Of a DNA stretch of 5,338 nucleotides, positions 1 to 5,338 are shown one piece after another. A model generated the notes under the pieces. That model was not told the DNA's origin, made no database searches, and was given only the letters and a program-made list of their open reading frames with translations. How positions within the stretch are numbered: the stretch's first letter is position 1; each line of letters starts with the position of its first letter. The position numbers and the translations under genes are program-made. The stretch is from an uncultured Oscillospiraceae bacterium (GTDB lineage: Bacteria > Bacillota > Clostridia > Oscillospirales > Oscillospiraceae), in the NCBI GenBank assembly GCA_944385305.1, contig CALWWS010000243.1:1-5338 (forward strand), written 5' to 3'.

Positions 1-939
1 CTGGCCACCGCCTCCTTCGGCCAGCGCTTCAACGTCACCCCCATCCAGCTGATCACCGCCGCCTCCGCCGTCATCAACGGCGGCCATTTGATGCAGCCCT
101 ATGTGGTGTCCGACATCACCGACCCGGAGGGTAACGTGATTAAGCACGTGGATCCGGTCGAGGTGCGCCAGGTCATCCGCGAGCAGACCAGCGAGCGCTG
201 CCGCACCATCCTGGAGGGCGTGGTGGACGGCGGCACCGGCAAGAACGCCAAGGTGGAGGGCTACCGCATCGGCGGCAAGACCGGTTCCTCCGAGACCGGT
301 GAGGAGGACCACACCATCGTCTCCTTCCTGGGCTTTGCCCCGGCGGACGATCCCCAGGTGGTTATCCTCCTGGCCTATGACAACCCCAAGCCCACCGGGC
401 CCAACAGCAACTACACCTCCGGTGGCTGGTACATCAGCGGCGGCAACATGGCCGCCCCCATGGCGGGTGAGCTGCTGGGCAATATCCTGGACTACCTGGG
501 GGTGGAGAAGAGCTACTCCGCCCAGGCGGATACCACGGTGCCCAACGTCACCGGCCTGAGCCTGGCCGACGCCACCACCAAGCTGAAAAACGCCAACCTG
601 TCCCTGCGCACTGTGGGAGACGGAGAGACGGTCACCGGCCAGATTCCCGCTGCCAACGCCACCATTCCCGGCGGCAGCCAGGTAGTGCTCTACATGGGGG
701 CCGAGATGCCCACCGATCAGGTACAGGTGCCAGACGTAACCGGCAAGACCGCCGAGGCCGCCCGCCAGGCCCTGGCCGAGGTGGGGCTCTACCTCAAGGC
801 CAGCGGCTCCACCGACTACGGGAGCAGCACCGTGGCCTCCAGCCAGTCCGTGGAGGCGGGCACCAGCGTGGATCGGGGCACCGCGGTGGAGGTGCATTTT
901 ATCGACAACTCGGGCGGCGGCGCCGGCTGGGGCTTCTAG
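1..939 (+). CDS. ftsI/spoVD: Class B penicillin-binding protein (FtsI/SpoVD family), 3' part, with two PASTA domains
   Basis: The frame is open from the first base, so the gene begins upstream; 312 residues are visible. This is a membrane-anchored D,D-transpeptidase that crosslinks peptidoglycan stem peptides outside the membrane. The first ~165 residues are the end of the transpeptidase domain: an ATASFGQ...VTPIQL stretch typical of the family at residues 3-17, and the third catalytic motif KTGS at residues 93-96 (bases 277-288). The serine nucleophile (SxxK) and SxN motifs lie outside the window. Two PASTA domains follow, at about residues 179-233 (starts TVPNVTGLSL) and 242-302 (starts VQVPDVTGKT), then a short glycine-rich tail ending at TAG. 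Its place directly before murE fits ftsI/spoVD of the dcw cluster. Sequence alone cannot separate a division role (PBP2B/FtsI) from a sporulation role (SpoVD). Two PASTA domains recall PBP2B, while SpoVD usually has one. The residue after KTG is Ser rather than the more common Thr. Family assignment is secure; the exact symbol is not. Confidence 0.93.
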   Translation: MATASFGQRFNVTPIQLITAASAVINGGHLMQPYVVSDITDPEGNVIKHVDPVEVRQVIREQTSERCRTILEGVVDGGTGKNAKVEGYRIGGKTGSSETGEEDHTIVSFLGFAPADDPQVVILLAYDNPKPTGPNSNYTSGGWYISGGNMAAPMAGELLGNILDYLGVEKSYSAQADTTVPNVTGLSLADATTKLKNANLSLRTVGDGETVTGQIPAANATIPGGSQVVLYMGAEMPTDQVQVPDVTGKTAEAARQALAEVGLYLKASGSTDYGSSTVASSQSVEAGTSVDRGTAVEVHFIDNSGGGAGWGF

Positions 940-978
940 CGGACGCCGGCCCCGGGCTGCCCAAATCGGGGGGAGAGT

Positions 979-2427
979 ATGCAGCTTGAAAACCTGTTGG
1001 ACGGCGTGGAACTGCGGGAGCGGGCCGTCCGGGATGTGGAAATAACAGGAATCTGCTACGACACCCGGGAGATGATCCCCGGCTGCCTGTTCGCGGCGCT
1101 GCCGGGCTATAAGACGGACGGACAGTATTACATTGAAGAGGCTCTGGAGAGGGGGGCGGCGGCGGTGCTCTGCCGCCGGGCCCCGGCGGGGGAGGGGCCC
1201 TGGCTGGTCACCCCCGACCCCCGGGCGGCCCTGGCCCGGATCTCGGCCAACTGGTTTGGAAACCCCGCCCGGGAGCTGACTGTGATCGGGGTGACGGGCA
1301 CCAACGGAAAGACCACCACCACCTATTTGCTCAAGGCAATGCTGGAGGGAACGGCAGGGGCAAAGGTGGGGCTTATCGGCACCAACCAGAACCTCATCGG
1401 AGAGCGGTCGCTGCCAGCCCACCGCACCACTCCCGAGTCGTGGGAGGTGCACAAGCTGCTGCGGGAGATGGCGGATGCCGGGTGTACCCATGTGGTGATG
1501 GAGGTCTCCTCCCACGCCCTGGTGCTCCACCGGGTGGACGCCATTCCCTTTGCCGTTGGAATTTTCACAAATCTCACCCGGGATCACCTGGACTTTCACC
1601 CCACCATGGAGGACTACCGCCGGGCCAAGGGCCTGCTCTTCCGCCAGTGCGCCGCGGCGGTGCTCAACCTGGATGACGAGGCGGGACGGCGCTATCTGGG
1701 CGAGATGAACTGTCCGGCGGTGACCTACTCGGAGAACAAGGACGAGGCGGATCTCACCGCAAAGAACATCCGCCTGTTTCCCCGGCGGGTGGAGTTTGAG
1801 GCGGTGTGCCGGGGGGCAATCGCCCGGGTAAAGCTGCCCATACCCGGCGGCTTTACCATCTACAACGCCCTGGGCGTGCTCTCCTGCGGCCTGGCACTGG
1901 GCCTGCCCCTGGGGGCCGCGGCCAAGGCCCTGGAAAACGCCCGGGGAGTGAAGGGGCGCATTGAGGCGGTGGATGTGCCCGCCGACTACACGGTGATCAT
2001 CGACTACGCCCACACCCCCGACGCCCTGGAAAACATCCTCACCACCGTGCGGGACTTCACCGCCGGTCGGGTGATCTGCCTGTTCGGCTGCGGAGGCGAC
2101 CGGGACCGCAGCAAGCGGCCCATGATGGGGGCCGCCGCCGGGGCGCTGGCCGACCTGGTTGTGGTCACCTCGGATAACCCCCGCACGGAGGAGCCGGAGG
2201 CCATTATCCGGGATATCCTAGCCGGGATGGAGGATGAGGAGACCGCCCCCTATCTGGTGGAGCCTGACCGGCGCTCCGCCATCCGCCGAGCCCTGGAGGA
2301 GGCACGGCCGGGGGACACGGTGGTGCTGGCCGGCAAAGGGCACGAGACCTACCAGGAGATAGACGGGGTGCGGTACCATCTGGATGAGCGGGAAGAGATA
2401 GCCGCATATTTCAGGAGGAAGGTCTGA
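979..2427 (+). CDS. murE: UDP-N-acetylmuramoyl-L-alanyl-D-glutamate--2,6-diaminopimelate ligase
   Basis: This cytoplasmic Mur ligase uses ATP to add the third amino acid to UDP-MurNAc-L-Ala-D-Glu. The protein has 482 residues, normal for MurE. Visible motifs: P-loop GTNGKTTT at 107-114; TTPES at 150-154 and EVSSHAL at 175-181 (substrate and metal region); NLTRDHLDFH at 198-207; YRRAK at 213-217, where Lys217 matches the carbamylated lysine of Mur ligases; IDYAHTPDALE at 341-351; FGCGGDRDRSKRP at 369-381; DNPR at 399-402; and GKGHE at 452-456. DNPR together with GKGHE is the signature of meso-diaminopimelate-adding enzymes, whereas L-lysine-adding MurE proteins lack the DNPR arginine. The cell wall is therefore predicted to be of the meso-DAP type. 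The ATG start fits the family N-terminus and follows a G-rich GGGGGGAG block ending only about 3 bases upstream, a tight spacing. The gene starts 39 bases after the PBP gene, presumably co-transcribed. murF, often the next gene in Firmicutes, does not follow. Confidence 0.97.
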   Translation: MQLENLLDGVELRERAVRDVEITGICYDTREMIPGCLFAALPGYKTDGQYYIEEALERGAAAVLCRRAPAGEGPWLVTPDPRAALARISANWFGNPARELTVIGVTGTNGKTTTTYLLKAMLEGTAGAKVGLIGTNQNLIGERSLPAHRTTPESWEVHKLLREMADAGCTHVVMEVSSHALVLHRVDAIPFAVGIFTNLTRDHLDFHPTMEDYRRAKGLLFRQCAAAVLNLDDEAGRRYLGEMNCPAVTYSENKDEADLTAKNIRLFPRRVEFEAVCRGAIARVKLPIPGGFTIYNALGVLSCGLALGLPLGAAAKALENARGVKGRIEAVDVPADYTVIIDYAHTPDALENILTTVRDFTAGRVICLFGCGGDRDRSKRPMMGAAAGALADLVVVTSDNPRTEEPEAIIRDILAGMEDEETAPYLVEPDRRSAIRRALEEARPGDTVVLAGKGHETYQEIDGVRYHLDEREEIAAYFRRKV

Positions 2428-2447
2428 AAATTTGTGGCATTTAGAAG

Positions 2448-2476
2448 TGGAAACCCCTGGTGTGTTGTGATACAAT
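2448..2476 (+). promoter_or_regulatory. Candidate internal promoter upstream of mraY (extended -10)
   Basis: The 104-base gap between murE and mraY is visibly richer in A/T than the genes. It holds TGGAAA (2448-2453, four of six matches to the -35 TTGACA), then exactly 17 bases, then TACAAT (2471-2476, five of six matches to the -10 TATAAT). A TG dinucleotide at 2468-2469 is correctly placed for an extended -10 element. The predicted transcript would start near 2483, leaving a ~50-base leader before mraY. The bases GATACAAT also resemble the -10 of the sporulation factor sigma-E (CATACAAT), but I see no good sigma-E -35 at the right distance. A housekeeping sigma-A-type promoter that supplies mraY, ftsW and murG separately is the better reading. 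It is a motif match only. Confidence 0.45.
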
Positions 2477-2499
2477 ATCCGCTTGTGACAGGCGAAAAA

Positions 2500-2520
2500 A
2501 GAGCCGAAGGGCTTTGGAGG
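2500..2520 (+). promoter_or_regulatory. Small hairpin abutting the mraY ribosome binding site
   Basis: Bases 2500-2505 (AGAGCC) can pair with 2510-2515 (GGCTTT) around a GAAG loop, giving six pairs including one G-U. The ribosome binding site GGAGG (2516-2520) follows immediately, 11 bases before the ATG at 2532. This site decides the mraY start: an in-frame ATG at 2460 would add 24 residues with a Cys/Arg-rich, non-family sequence, and it lies upstream of the predicted promoter's -10. The hairpin is short, and no T-run follows, so it is not a terminator. Any effect on translation is speculative. Confidence 0.35.
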
Positions 2521-2531
2521 GTGCAAAAGAG

Positions 2532-3521
2532 ATGCGAGTGATTATCAGCTTCGCGGTGGCCTTCGCGGCGGCCGCTCTGGCTGGCAAGGTGCTGATCCCC
2601 GTGCTGCGGCGGCTGAAGGCGGGGCAGTCCATCAAGGAGATCGGGCCCACGTGGCACATGTCCAAGCAAGGCACGCCCACCATGGGCGGACTGATCTTTA
2701 TCATAGGAATTGCGGTGGCGATGGGAGCGCTTGGCTGGAAAGATTTTACAGCCGGGCGCTTCGGCGGCGCTTTTGTGTTTTTGTTCGCCCTGGTATTTGG
2801 AATTATCGGCTATATCGACGACTATTTTAAGGTGAAGAAGAAGCAGAACACCGGCCTGACCGCGCCGCAGAAATTTTTGCTGCAGCTGGCGGCCTCCATC
2901 GTCTTTACCGTTCTCATGCGCAACCACGGGTATCTGACCCATGATCTGTACATCCCCTTTGTGAATGTGAGCTTTAACATTCCCTGGCCGGTGTACATGG
3001 TGTTTGCCGCCTTTGTGATGGTGGGCACGGTGAACGCGGTGAATATTACCGACGGCATCGACGGCCTGGCCACGGGAGTGACCATGCCGGTGTCTCTGTT
3101 CTTTTTGGCGGTGGCCTTTTACTGGGACAGGATGGAGCTGGGGGTTTTTGCTGCCGCCGTCTTCGGCGGACTGTGCGCCTTTTTGATCTACAACTTCCAC
3201 CCCGCCAAGGTGTTCATGGGGGATACAGGCTCCCTCTTCCTGGGGGGCGTGGTGTGCGGGCTGGCCTTTGCCCTGGATATTCCCCTGGTGCTCATCCCGG
3301 TGGGGATCATCTACATCGCCGAGACCCTGTCCGATATCATCCAGGTGGGCTACTTCAAGCTCACCCACGGCAAGCGTATTTTCCGCATGGCCCCGCTGCA
3401 CCACCATCTGGAGATGGGGGGCTGGAGCGAGGTAAAGCTGTTTTGCGTGTTCACGGGCATCACGGTGGTCACCTGTGTGCTGTCCTTCTGGGGCGTGATG
3501 AACCGCTATCTGTTTTCGTAG
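2532..3521 (+). CDS. mraY: Phospho-N-acetylmuramoyl-pentapeptide transferase
   Basis: MraY transfers phospho-MurNAc-pentapeptide from UDP to undecaprenyl phosphate, making lipid I at the inner face of the membrane. From the ATG at 2532 the protein has 329 residues, close to the family norm (about 320-360). It shows about ten hydrophobic segments, roughly at 3-22, 51-69, 75-95, 115-131, 151-170, 180-197, 203-220, 233-249, 251-271 and 303-322. Family motifs are intact: QGTPTMGG at 46-53; the metal-binding DD pair at 96-97 followed by YFKVKKKQNTGLT; NITDGIDGLA at 171-180 with the conserved Asp174; NFHPAKVFMGDTGSLFLGG at 221-239 with Asp231; and the HHH motif in APLHHHLEMGGW at 287-298. The start was chosen because GGAGG precedes it and the family N-terminus begins here. 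The upstream gene is murE, 104 bases away. ftsW follows after 36 bases with no murD between, unlike Bacillus subtilis. Confidence 0.97.
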   Translation: MRVIISFAVAFAAAALAGKVLIPVLRRLKAGQSIKEIGPTWHMSKQGTPTMGGLIFIIGIAVAMGALGWKDFTAGRFGGAFVFLFALVFGIIGYIDDYFKVKKKQNTGLTAPQKFLLQLAASIVFTVLMRNHGYLTHDLYIPFVNVSFNIPWPVYMVFAAFVMVGTVNAVNITDGIDGLATGVTMPVSLFFLAVAFYWDRMELGVFAAAVFGGLCAFLIYNFHPAKVFMGDTGSLFLGGVVCGLAFALDIPLVLIPVGIIYIAETLSDIIQVGYFKLTHGKRIFRMAPLHHHLEMGGWSEVKLFCVFTGITVVTCVLSFWGVMNRYLFS

Positions 3522-3540
3522 CCGGCAAAGGCCGCGGGGT

Positions 3541-3550
3541 AAGGGAGGTG
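3541..3550 (+). promoter_or_regulatory. Strong ribosome binding site deciding the GTG start of ftsW
   Basis: AAGGGAGGTG sits 7 bases before GTG at 3558. An in-frame ATG at 3585 (residue 10) has no comparable site ahead of it, so the GTG is preferred. The same block with one changed base and the same spacing precedes murG. Confidence 0.75.
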
Positions 3551-3557
3551 ACAGGCG

Positions 3558-4769
3558 GTGGCAAAGCTCAAACGGGATCTGACCATGGAGGAGCAGCTGG
3601 CCCGGGGGCCGGTGGATATGCCCTTTCTCATGCTTGTGGTGCTGCTCACCGGCTTCGGTGTGGTCATGGTGTTTTCCGCCTCCTACGCCACCGCCTTTTA
3701 TGACAGCAGCGACGCGGTGCAGAACAATCCCACCTACTACTTTGTGCGCCAGCTCATCTTTGCGGCGGCAGGGCTGGCCATTATGTATGTTACATCCAAA
3801 ATCAACTATCAGACCTTCCGGTGGATGTCGGTGTTTGTGCTGGGGATTTCCATTATCCTGCTGGTCTTTGTTATCCCCTTTGGTTTCGGCAGGGAGACGG
3901 TGGGCGCGCAGCGGTGGATCCGCATTCCCATCGCGGGCAGCTTCCAGCCCTCGGAGATCGCCAAGCTGGGGGTCATCCTCTACTTTGCCGCCCGGCTGTC
4001 CAAGCGCAACACGGAAAAGCACAAGCGGCTGAGTCCCCGCAGCCAGTGGAGCGGGCTGTTTGCCCTGCTGGATCGTATCGGCCTGCTGGAGCTCATCCCC
4101 TACGGGGTGCTGCTGGTGATCATCGCCGGGCTTATGATGCTGGAGCCCCACATGTCGGGTACCATCCTCATCATGGCAGCTGCCGCTGCGGTGCTCTTTG
4201 CAGCGGGAATCAAGCTCTACTGGTTTGTGGGCGGCGGAGCCGCCCTGGCGGGGCTGCTGGTGCTGATGATGAGCGGCTACCAGTCCACCCGCATTGAGAT
4301 TTGGAAGGACCCCTGGGCCTATCCCCAGGAGGGGGGCTACCAGATTATCCAGTCCCTCTACGCCATCGGCTCCGGCGGCCTGCTGGGTCTGGGCCTGGGC
4401 AAGAGCAGACAGAAGTTTCTCTACCTGCCCGAGCCGGAGAACGACTTTATCTTTGCCATCGTATGCGAGGAGCTGGGCTATATCGGCGCGGTGGTGGTAC
4501 TGATCCTCTTCGCTCTGCTCATCATCCGGGGCTACTGGATTGCCATCCATGCCCGGGACCGCTTCGGTGCGCTGGTGGTGGTGGGCATCACCACCCTGCT
4601 GGCGGTACAGGTGTTTTTGAACATCGCGGTGGTTACCAACCTGCTGCCCACCACCGGCATCTCCCTGCCCTTCTTCAGCTACGGGGGCACGGCGCTGATG
4701 ATTCAGCTGCTGGAGATGGGCATTGTCCTAGGCGTATCCCGGCAGATTCCGGCCCCGAAACAGGGTTAA
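3558..4769 (+). CDS. ftsW: SEDS-family peptidoglycan glycosyltransferase FtsW/SpoVE
   Basis: FtsW-type SEDS proteins polymerise lipid II into glycan strands in the membrane, working with a cognate class B PBP; the upstream transpeptidase is the natural partner. The protein has 403 residues with about ten hydrophobic segments (near 21-42, 63-80, 89-108, 131-147, 177-196, 199-217, 219-239, 304-324, 334-358 and 365-394). Motifs: GAQRWI at 116-121; QPSEIAKL at 130-137; LEPHMSGT at 195-202, a variant of the usual QPDxGT; GYQIIQSLYAIGSGG at 260-274; LPEPENDFIFA at 290-300; and LPTTGISLPFFSYGG at 363-377. Asp296 in the PEPENDF motif aligns with the catalytic Asp297 of Escherichia coli FtsW, so the enzyme should be active. 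The GTG start is set by the site at 3541-3550; the first ~20 residues are a charged cytoplasmic tail. A sporulation role (SpoVE) versus division (FtsW) cannot be decided here; in a genome with one such gene in dcw, it would serve division. Confidence 0.94.
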   Translation: MAKLKRDLTMEEQLARGPVDMPFLMLVVLLTGFGVVMVFSASYATAFYDSSDAVQNNPTYYFVRQLIFAAAGLAIMYVTSKINYQTFRWMSVFVLGISIILLVFVIPFGFGRETVGAQRWIRIPIAGSFQPSEIAKLGVILYFAARLSKRNTEKHKRLSPRSQWSGLFALLDRIGLLELIPYGVLLVIIAGLMMLEPHMSGTILIMAAAAAVLFAAGIKLYWFVGGGAALAGLLVLMMSGYQSTRIEIWKDPWAYPQEGGYQIIQSLYAIGSGGLLGLGLGKSRQKFLYLPEPENDFIFAIVCEELGYIGAVVVLILFALLIIRGYWIAIHARDRFGALVVVGITTLLAVQVFLNIAVVTNLLPTTGISLPFFSYGGTALMIQLLEMGIVLGVSRQIPAPKQG

Positions 4770-4777
4770 GTGAGGTG
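4768..4777 (+). promoter_or_regulatory. Ribosome binding site deciding the TTG start of murG
   Basis: AAGTGAGGTG lies 7 bases before TTG at 4785 and overlaps the last two bases of the ftsW stop codon (4767-4769). There is no in-frame ATG or GTG near the family N-terminus (KILFTCGGT), so TTG is the only start that fits. The overlap with the ftsW stop suggests translational coupling. Confidence 0.75.
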
Positions 4778-4784
4778 TGCGGCA

Positions 4785-5338
4785 TTGAAAATTCTCTTCA
4801 CCTGCGGCGGCACCGCAGGCCATGTCAATCCGGCGGTGGCCCTGGCCCAGATGTTCCAGGCCCGCAACCCGGGCTGTCAGGTGCTCTTTGTGGGGGCGGA
4901 CGGGGGGATGGAGACCCGCCTGGTGCCCAAGGAGGGCTATGAGATCAAAACGGTGACCATCACCAACTTCCAGCGCTCTTTTTCCCCGACTGCGGTGGGC
5001 CATAATGTGAAGACCCTGCTGAACATGAATAAATCGGCGAAACAGGCCAACCGCATTCTGGACGAATTTGCCCCCGACCTGGTGGTGGGGACGGGGGGCT
5101 ACGCCTCCTTCCCCGTGGTGAAGGCGGCCGCCGGGCGTGGGATTCCCACGGCGGTACACGAGTCCAACGCGGTACCCGGCCTGACCACCAAGGCTCTGTC
5201 CAAGGCGGCGGACGCGGTGATGGAGGGAAATGAGGAGAGCCGCCGCAACTACGAAAACCCAGGGAGGGCGGAGGCCACCGGCACGGCGGGCCATGTGAAC
5301 CCGGCCGTGGCCCTGGCCCAGCTGTTCCAGGCCCGCAA
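4785..5338 (+). CDS. murG: MurG glycosyltransferase, N-terminal domain, 3' end chimeric and cut by the window edge
   Basis: MurG is a peripheral membrane GT-B enzyme that adds GlcNAc from UDP-GlcNAc to lipid I, making lipid II. There are 184 full codons against about 360 for the whole enzyme. The TTG start is supported by the site at 4768-4777. N-domain motifs are normal: glycine loop GGTAGH at 8-13 with the conserved His13; second glycine loop GTGGYASFP at 102-110; and HESNAVPGLTTK at 125-136 (Firmicute form of HEQN). Up to TGT at residues 165-167 it follows the family; a TG(T/N)PVR-like linker to the C-terminal domain is expected next. Instead, residues 166-184 repeat residues 9-27 with 18 of 19 identical, starting at base 5280 and running to the window end. 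The real gene therefore probably ends its reliable sequence near 5285. The start lies 15 bases after ftsW. Identity of the N-domain is secure; the last ~55 bases should not be read as native MurG. Confidence 0.88.
   Translation, partial: MKILFTCGGTAGHVNPAVALAQMFQARNPGCQVLFVGADGGMETRLVPKEGYEIKTVTITNFQRSFSPTAVGHNVKTLLNMNKSAKQANRILDEFAPDLVVGTGGYASFPVVKAAAGRGIPTAVHESNAVPGLTTKALSKAADAVMEGNEESRRNYENPGRAEATGTAGHVNPAVALAQLFQAR
4809..4867 (+). repeat. Direct repeat, copy 1: native murG glycine-loop region
   Basis: This segment encodes MurG residues 9-27 plus two bases. It aligns without gaps to 5280-5338 at an offset of 471 bases (157 codons), with 53 of 59 bases identical. It is in the expected place for the first glycine loop of MurG, so this is the native copy. 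Confidence 0.9.
5280..5338 (+). repeat. Direct repeat, copy 2: diverged murG 5' segment joined in frame at the window end
   Basis: The segment encodes GTAGHVNPAVALAQ then LFQAR, a second MurG start placed where the interdomain linker should be. Five of the six differences from copy 1 are synonymous third-position changes (for example gtc/gtg, aat/aac, gcg/gcc). The sixth changes Met23 to Leu. Identity begins at the CGGCAC shared by both sites (4808-4813 and 5279-5284), which marks the probable junction. The divergence pattern points to the murG of a related strain or species rather than a fresh duplication. Confidence 0.88.

Noticed and set aside
950..971. Possible CCCCG/CGGGG stem over the murE ribosome binding site
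   Set aside because: Five pairs with a 12-base loop in a very G/C-rich spacer is expected by chance.
2460..2531. Upstream ATG giving mraY 24 extra residues
   Set aside because: The extension is Cys/Arg/Lys-rich and unlike the MraY N-terminus, has no ribosome binding site, and overlaps the promoter-like -10. The ATG at 2532 with GGAGG fits better.
3522..3557. GC-rich inverted bases after the mraY stop as a terminator
   Set aside because: The stem is short and imperfect, no T-run follows, and the ftsW ribosome binding site lies right behind it; read-through is the sensible expectation.
4293..4352. Apparent loss of the catalytic Asp in FtsW, because the usual DPWxDPxGxGYQ stretch reads DPWAYPQEGGYQ
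   Set aside because: Counting along Escherichia coli FtsW places catalytic Asp297 in the later LPExxxDFIFA motif. That residue is present here as Asp296 (4443-4445), so the Tyr in the earlier loop is only a lineage variation.
2349..4550. A 733-codon open frame on the - strand across mraY and most of ftsW
   Set aside because: Its codons are exact reverse complements of the mraY and ftsW codons (all have the same phase). A stop would need a TTA, CTA or TCA codon in the sense genes, and these are very rare at this GC content. The product is a His/Gln/Gly-rich string with no fold or family motif, so it is a composition shadow.
4728..5294. A 188-codon - strand open frame over the end of ftsW and murG
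   Set aside because: Same phase effect; it ends exactly at the one CTA codon in ftsW (4728-4730). The sense strand has clear family motifs throughout.

Overview
The window is a stretch of the division and cell wall (dcw) gene cluster from a GC-rich, probably low-branching Clostridia-type Firmicute. All five genes lie on the + strand: the 3' end of a PASTA-containing class B penicillin-binding protein gene (ftsI/spoVD family), murE, mraY, ftsW/spoVE, and the 5' part of murG. I place it in the Oscillospiraceae neighbourhood (Flavonifractor, Intestinimonas or Lawsonibacter-like gut bacteria). The reasons are the high GC with strong G/C preference at third codon positions, the clostridial protein flavour, the PASTA domains on the transpeptidase, and a MurE with the meso-diaminopimelate motif. 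This placement is inference, not a database result.

Layout: 1-939 is the transpeptidase C-terminus with the KTG motif and two PASTA domains. 979-2427 is murE, complete. 2428-2531 is a more A/T-rich gap with a promoter-like extended -10 element and a small hairpin next to the mraY ribosome binding site. 2532-3521 is mraY, complete, and 3558-4769 is ftsW with a GTG start. 4785-5338 is murG with a TTG start, running off the window end. No gap exceeds about 105 bases. I see no tRNA, rRNA, CRISPR array, insertion sequence or intrinsic terminator.

The genes form one pathway. MurE adds the third stem-peptide residue to the cytoplasmic UDP-MurNAc precursor. MraY moves the finished MurNAc-pentapeptide onto undecaprenyl phosphate (lipid I). 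MurG adds GlcNAc (lipid II). FtsW polymerises lipid II into glycan strands, and the class B PBP crosslinks them at the septum or during spore cortex formation. murF and murD, often found among these genes in Firmicutes, are absent from their usual slots and must lie elsewhere.

The oddity is at the right edge. After about 167 codons, murG stops looking like MurG and re-enters, in frame, a roughly 90% identical version of its own 5' end, up to the last base. The repeated part differs almost only at synonymous third positions, so it looks like the murG start of a close relative. A chimeric contig joined at a CGGCAC microhomology is the most likely explanation, with a real rearrangement as the less likely one. 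The rest of the window is an ordinary dcw cluster, and I found no undescribed system in it.
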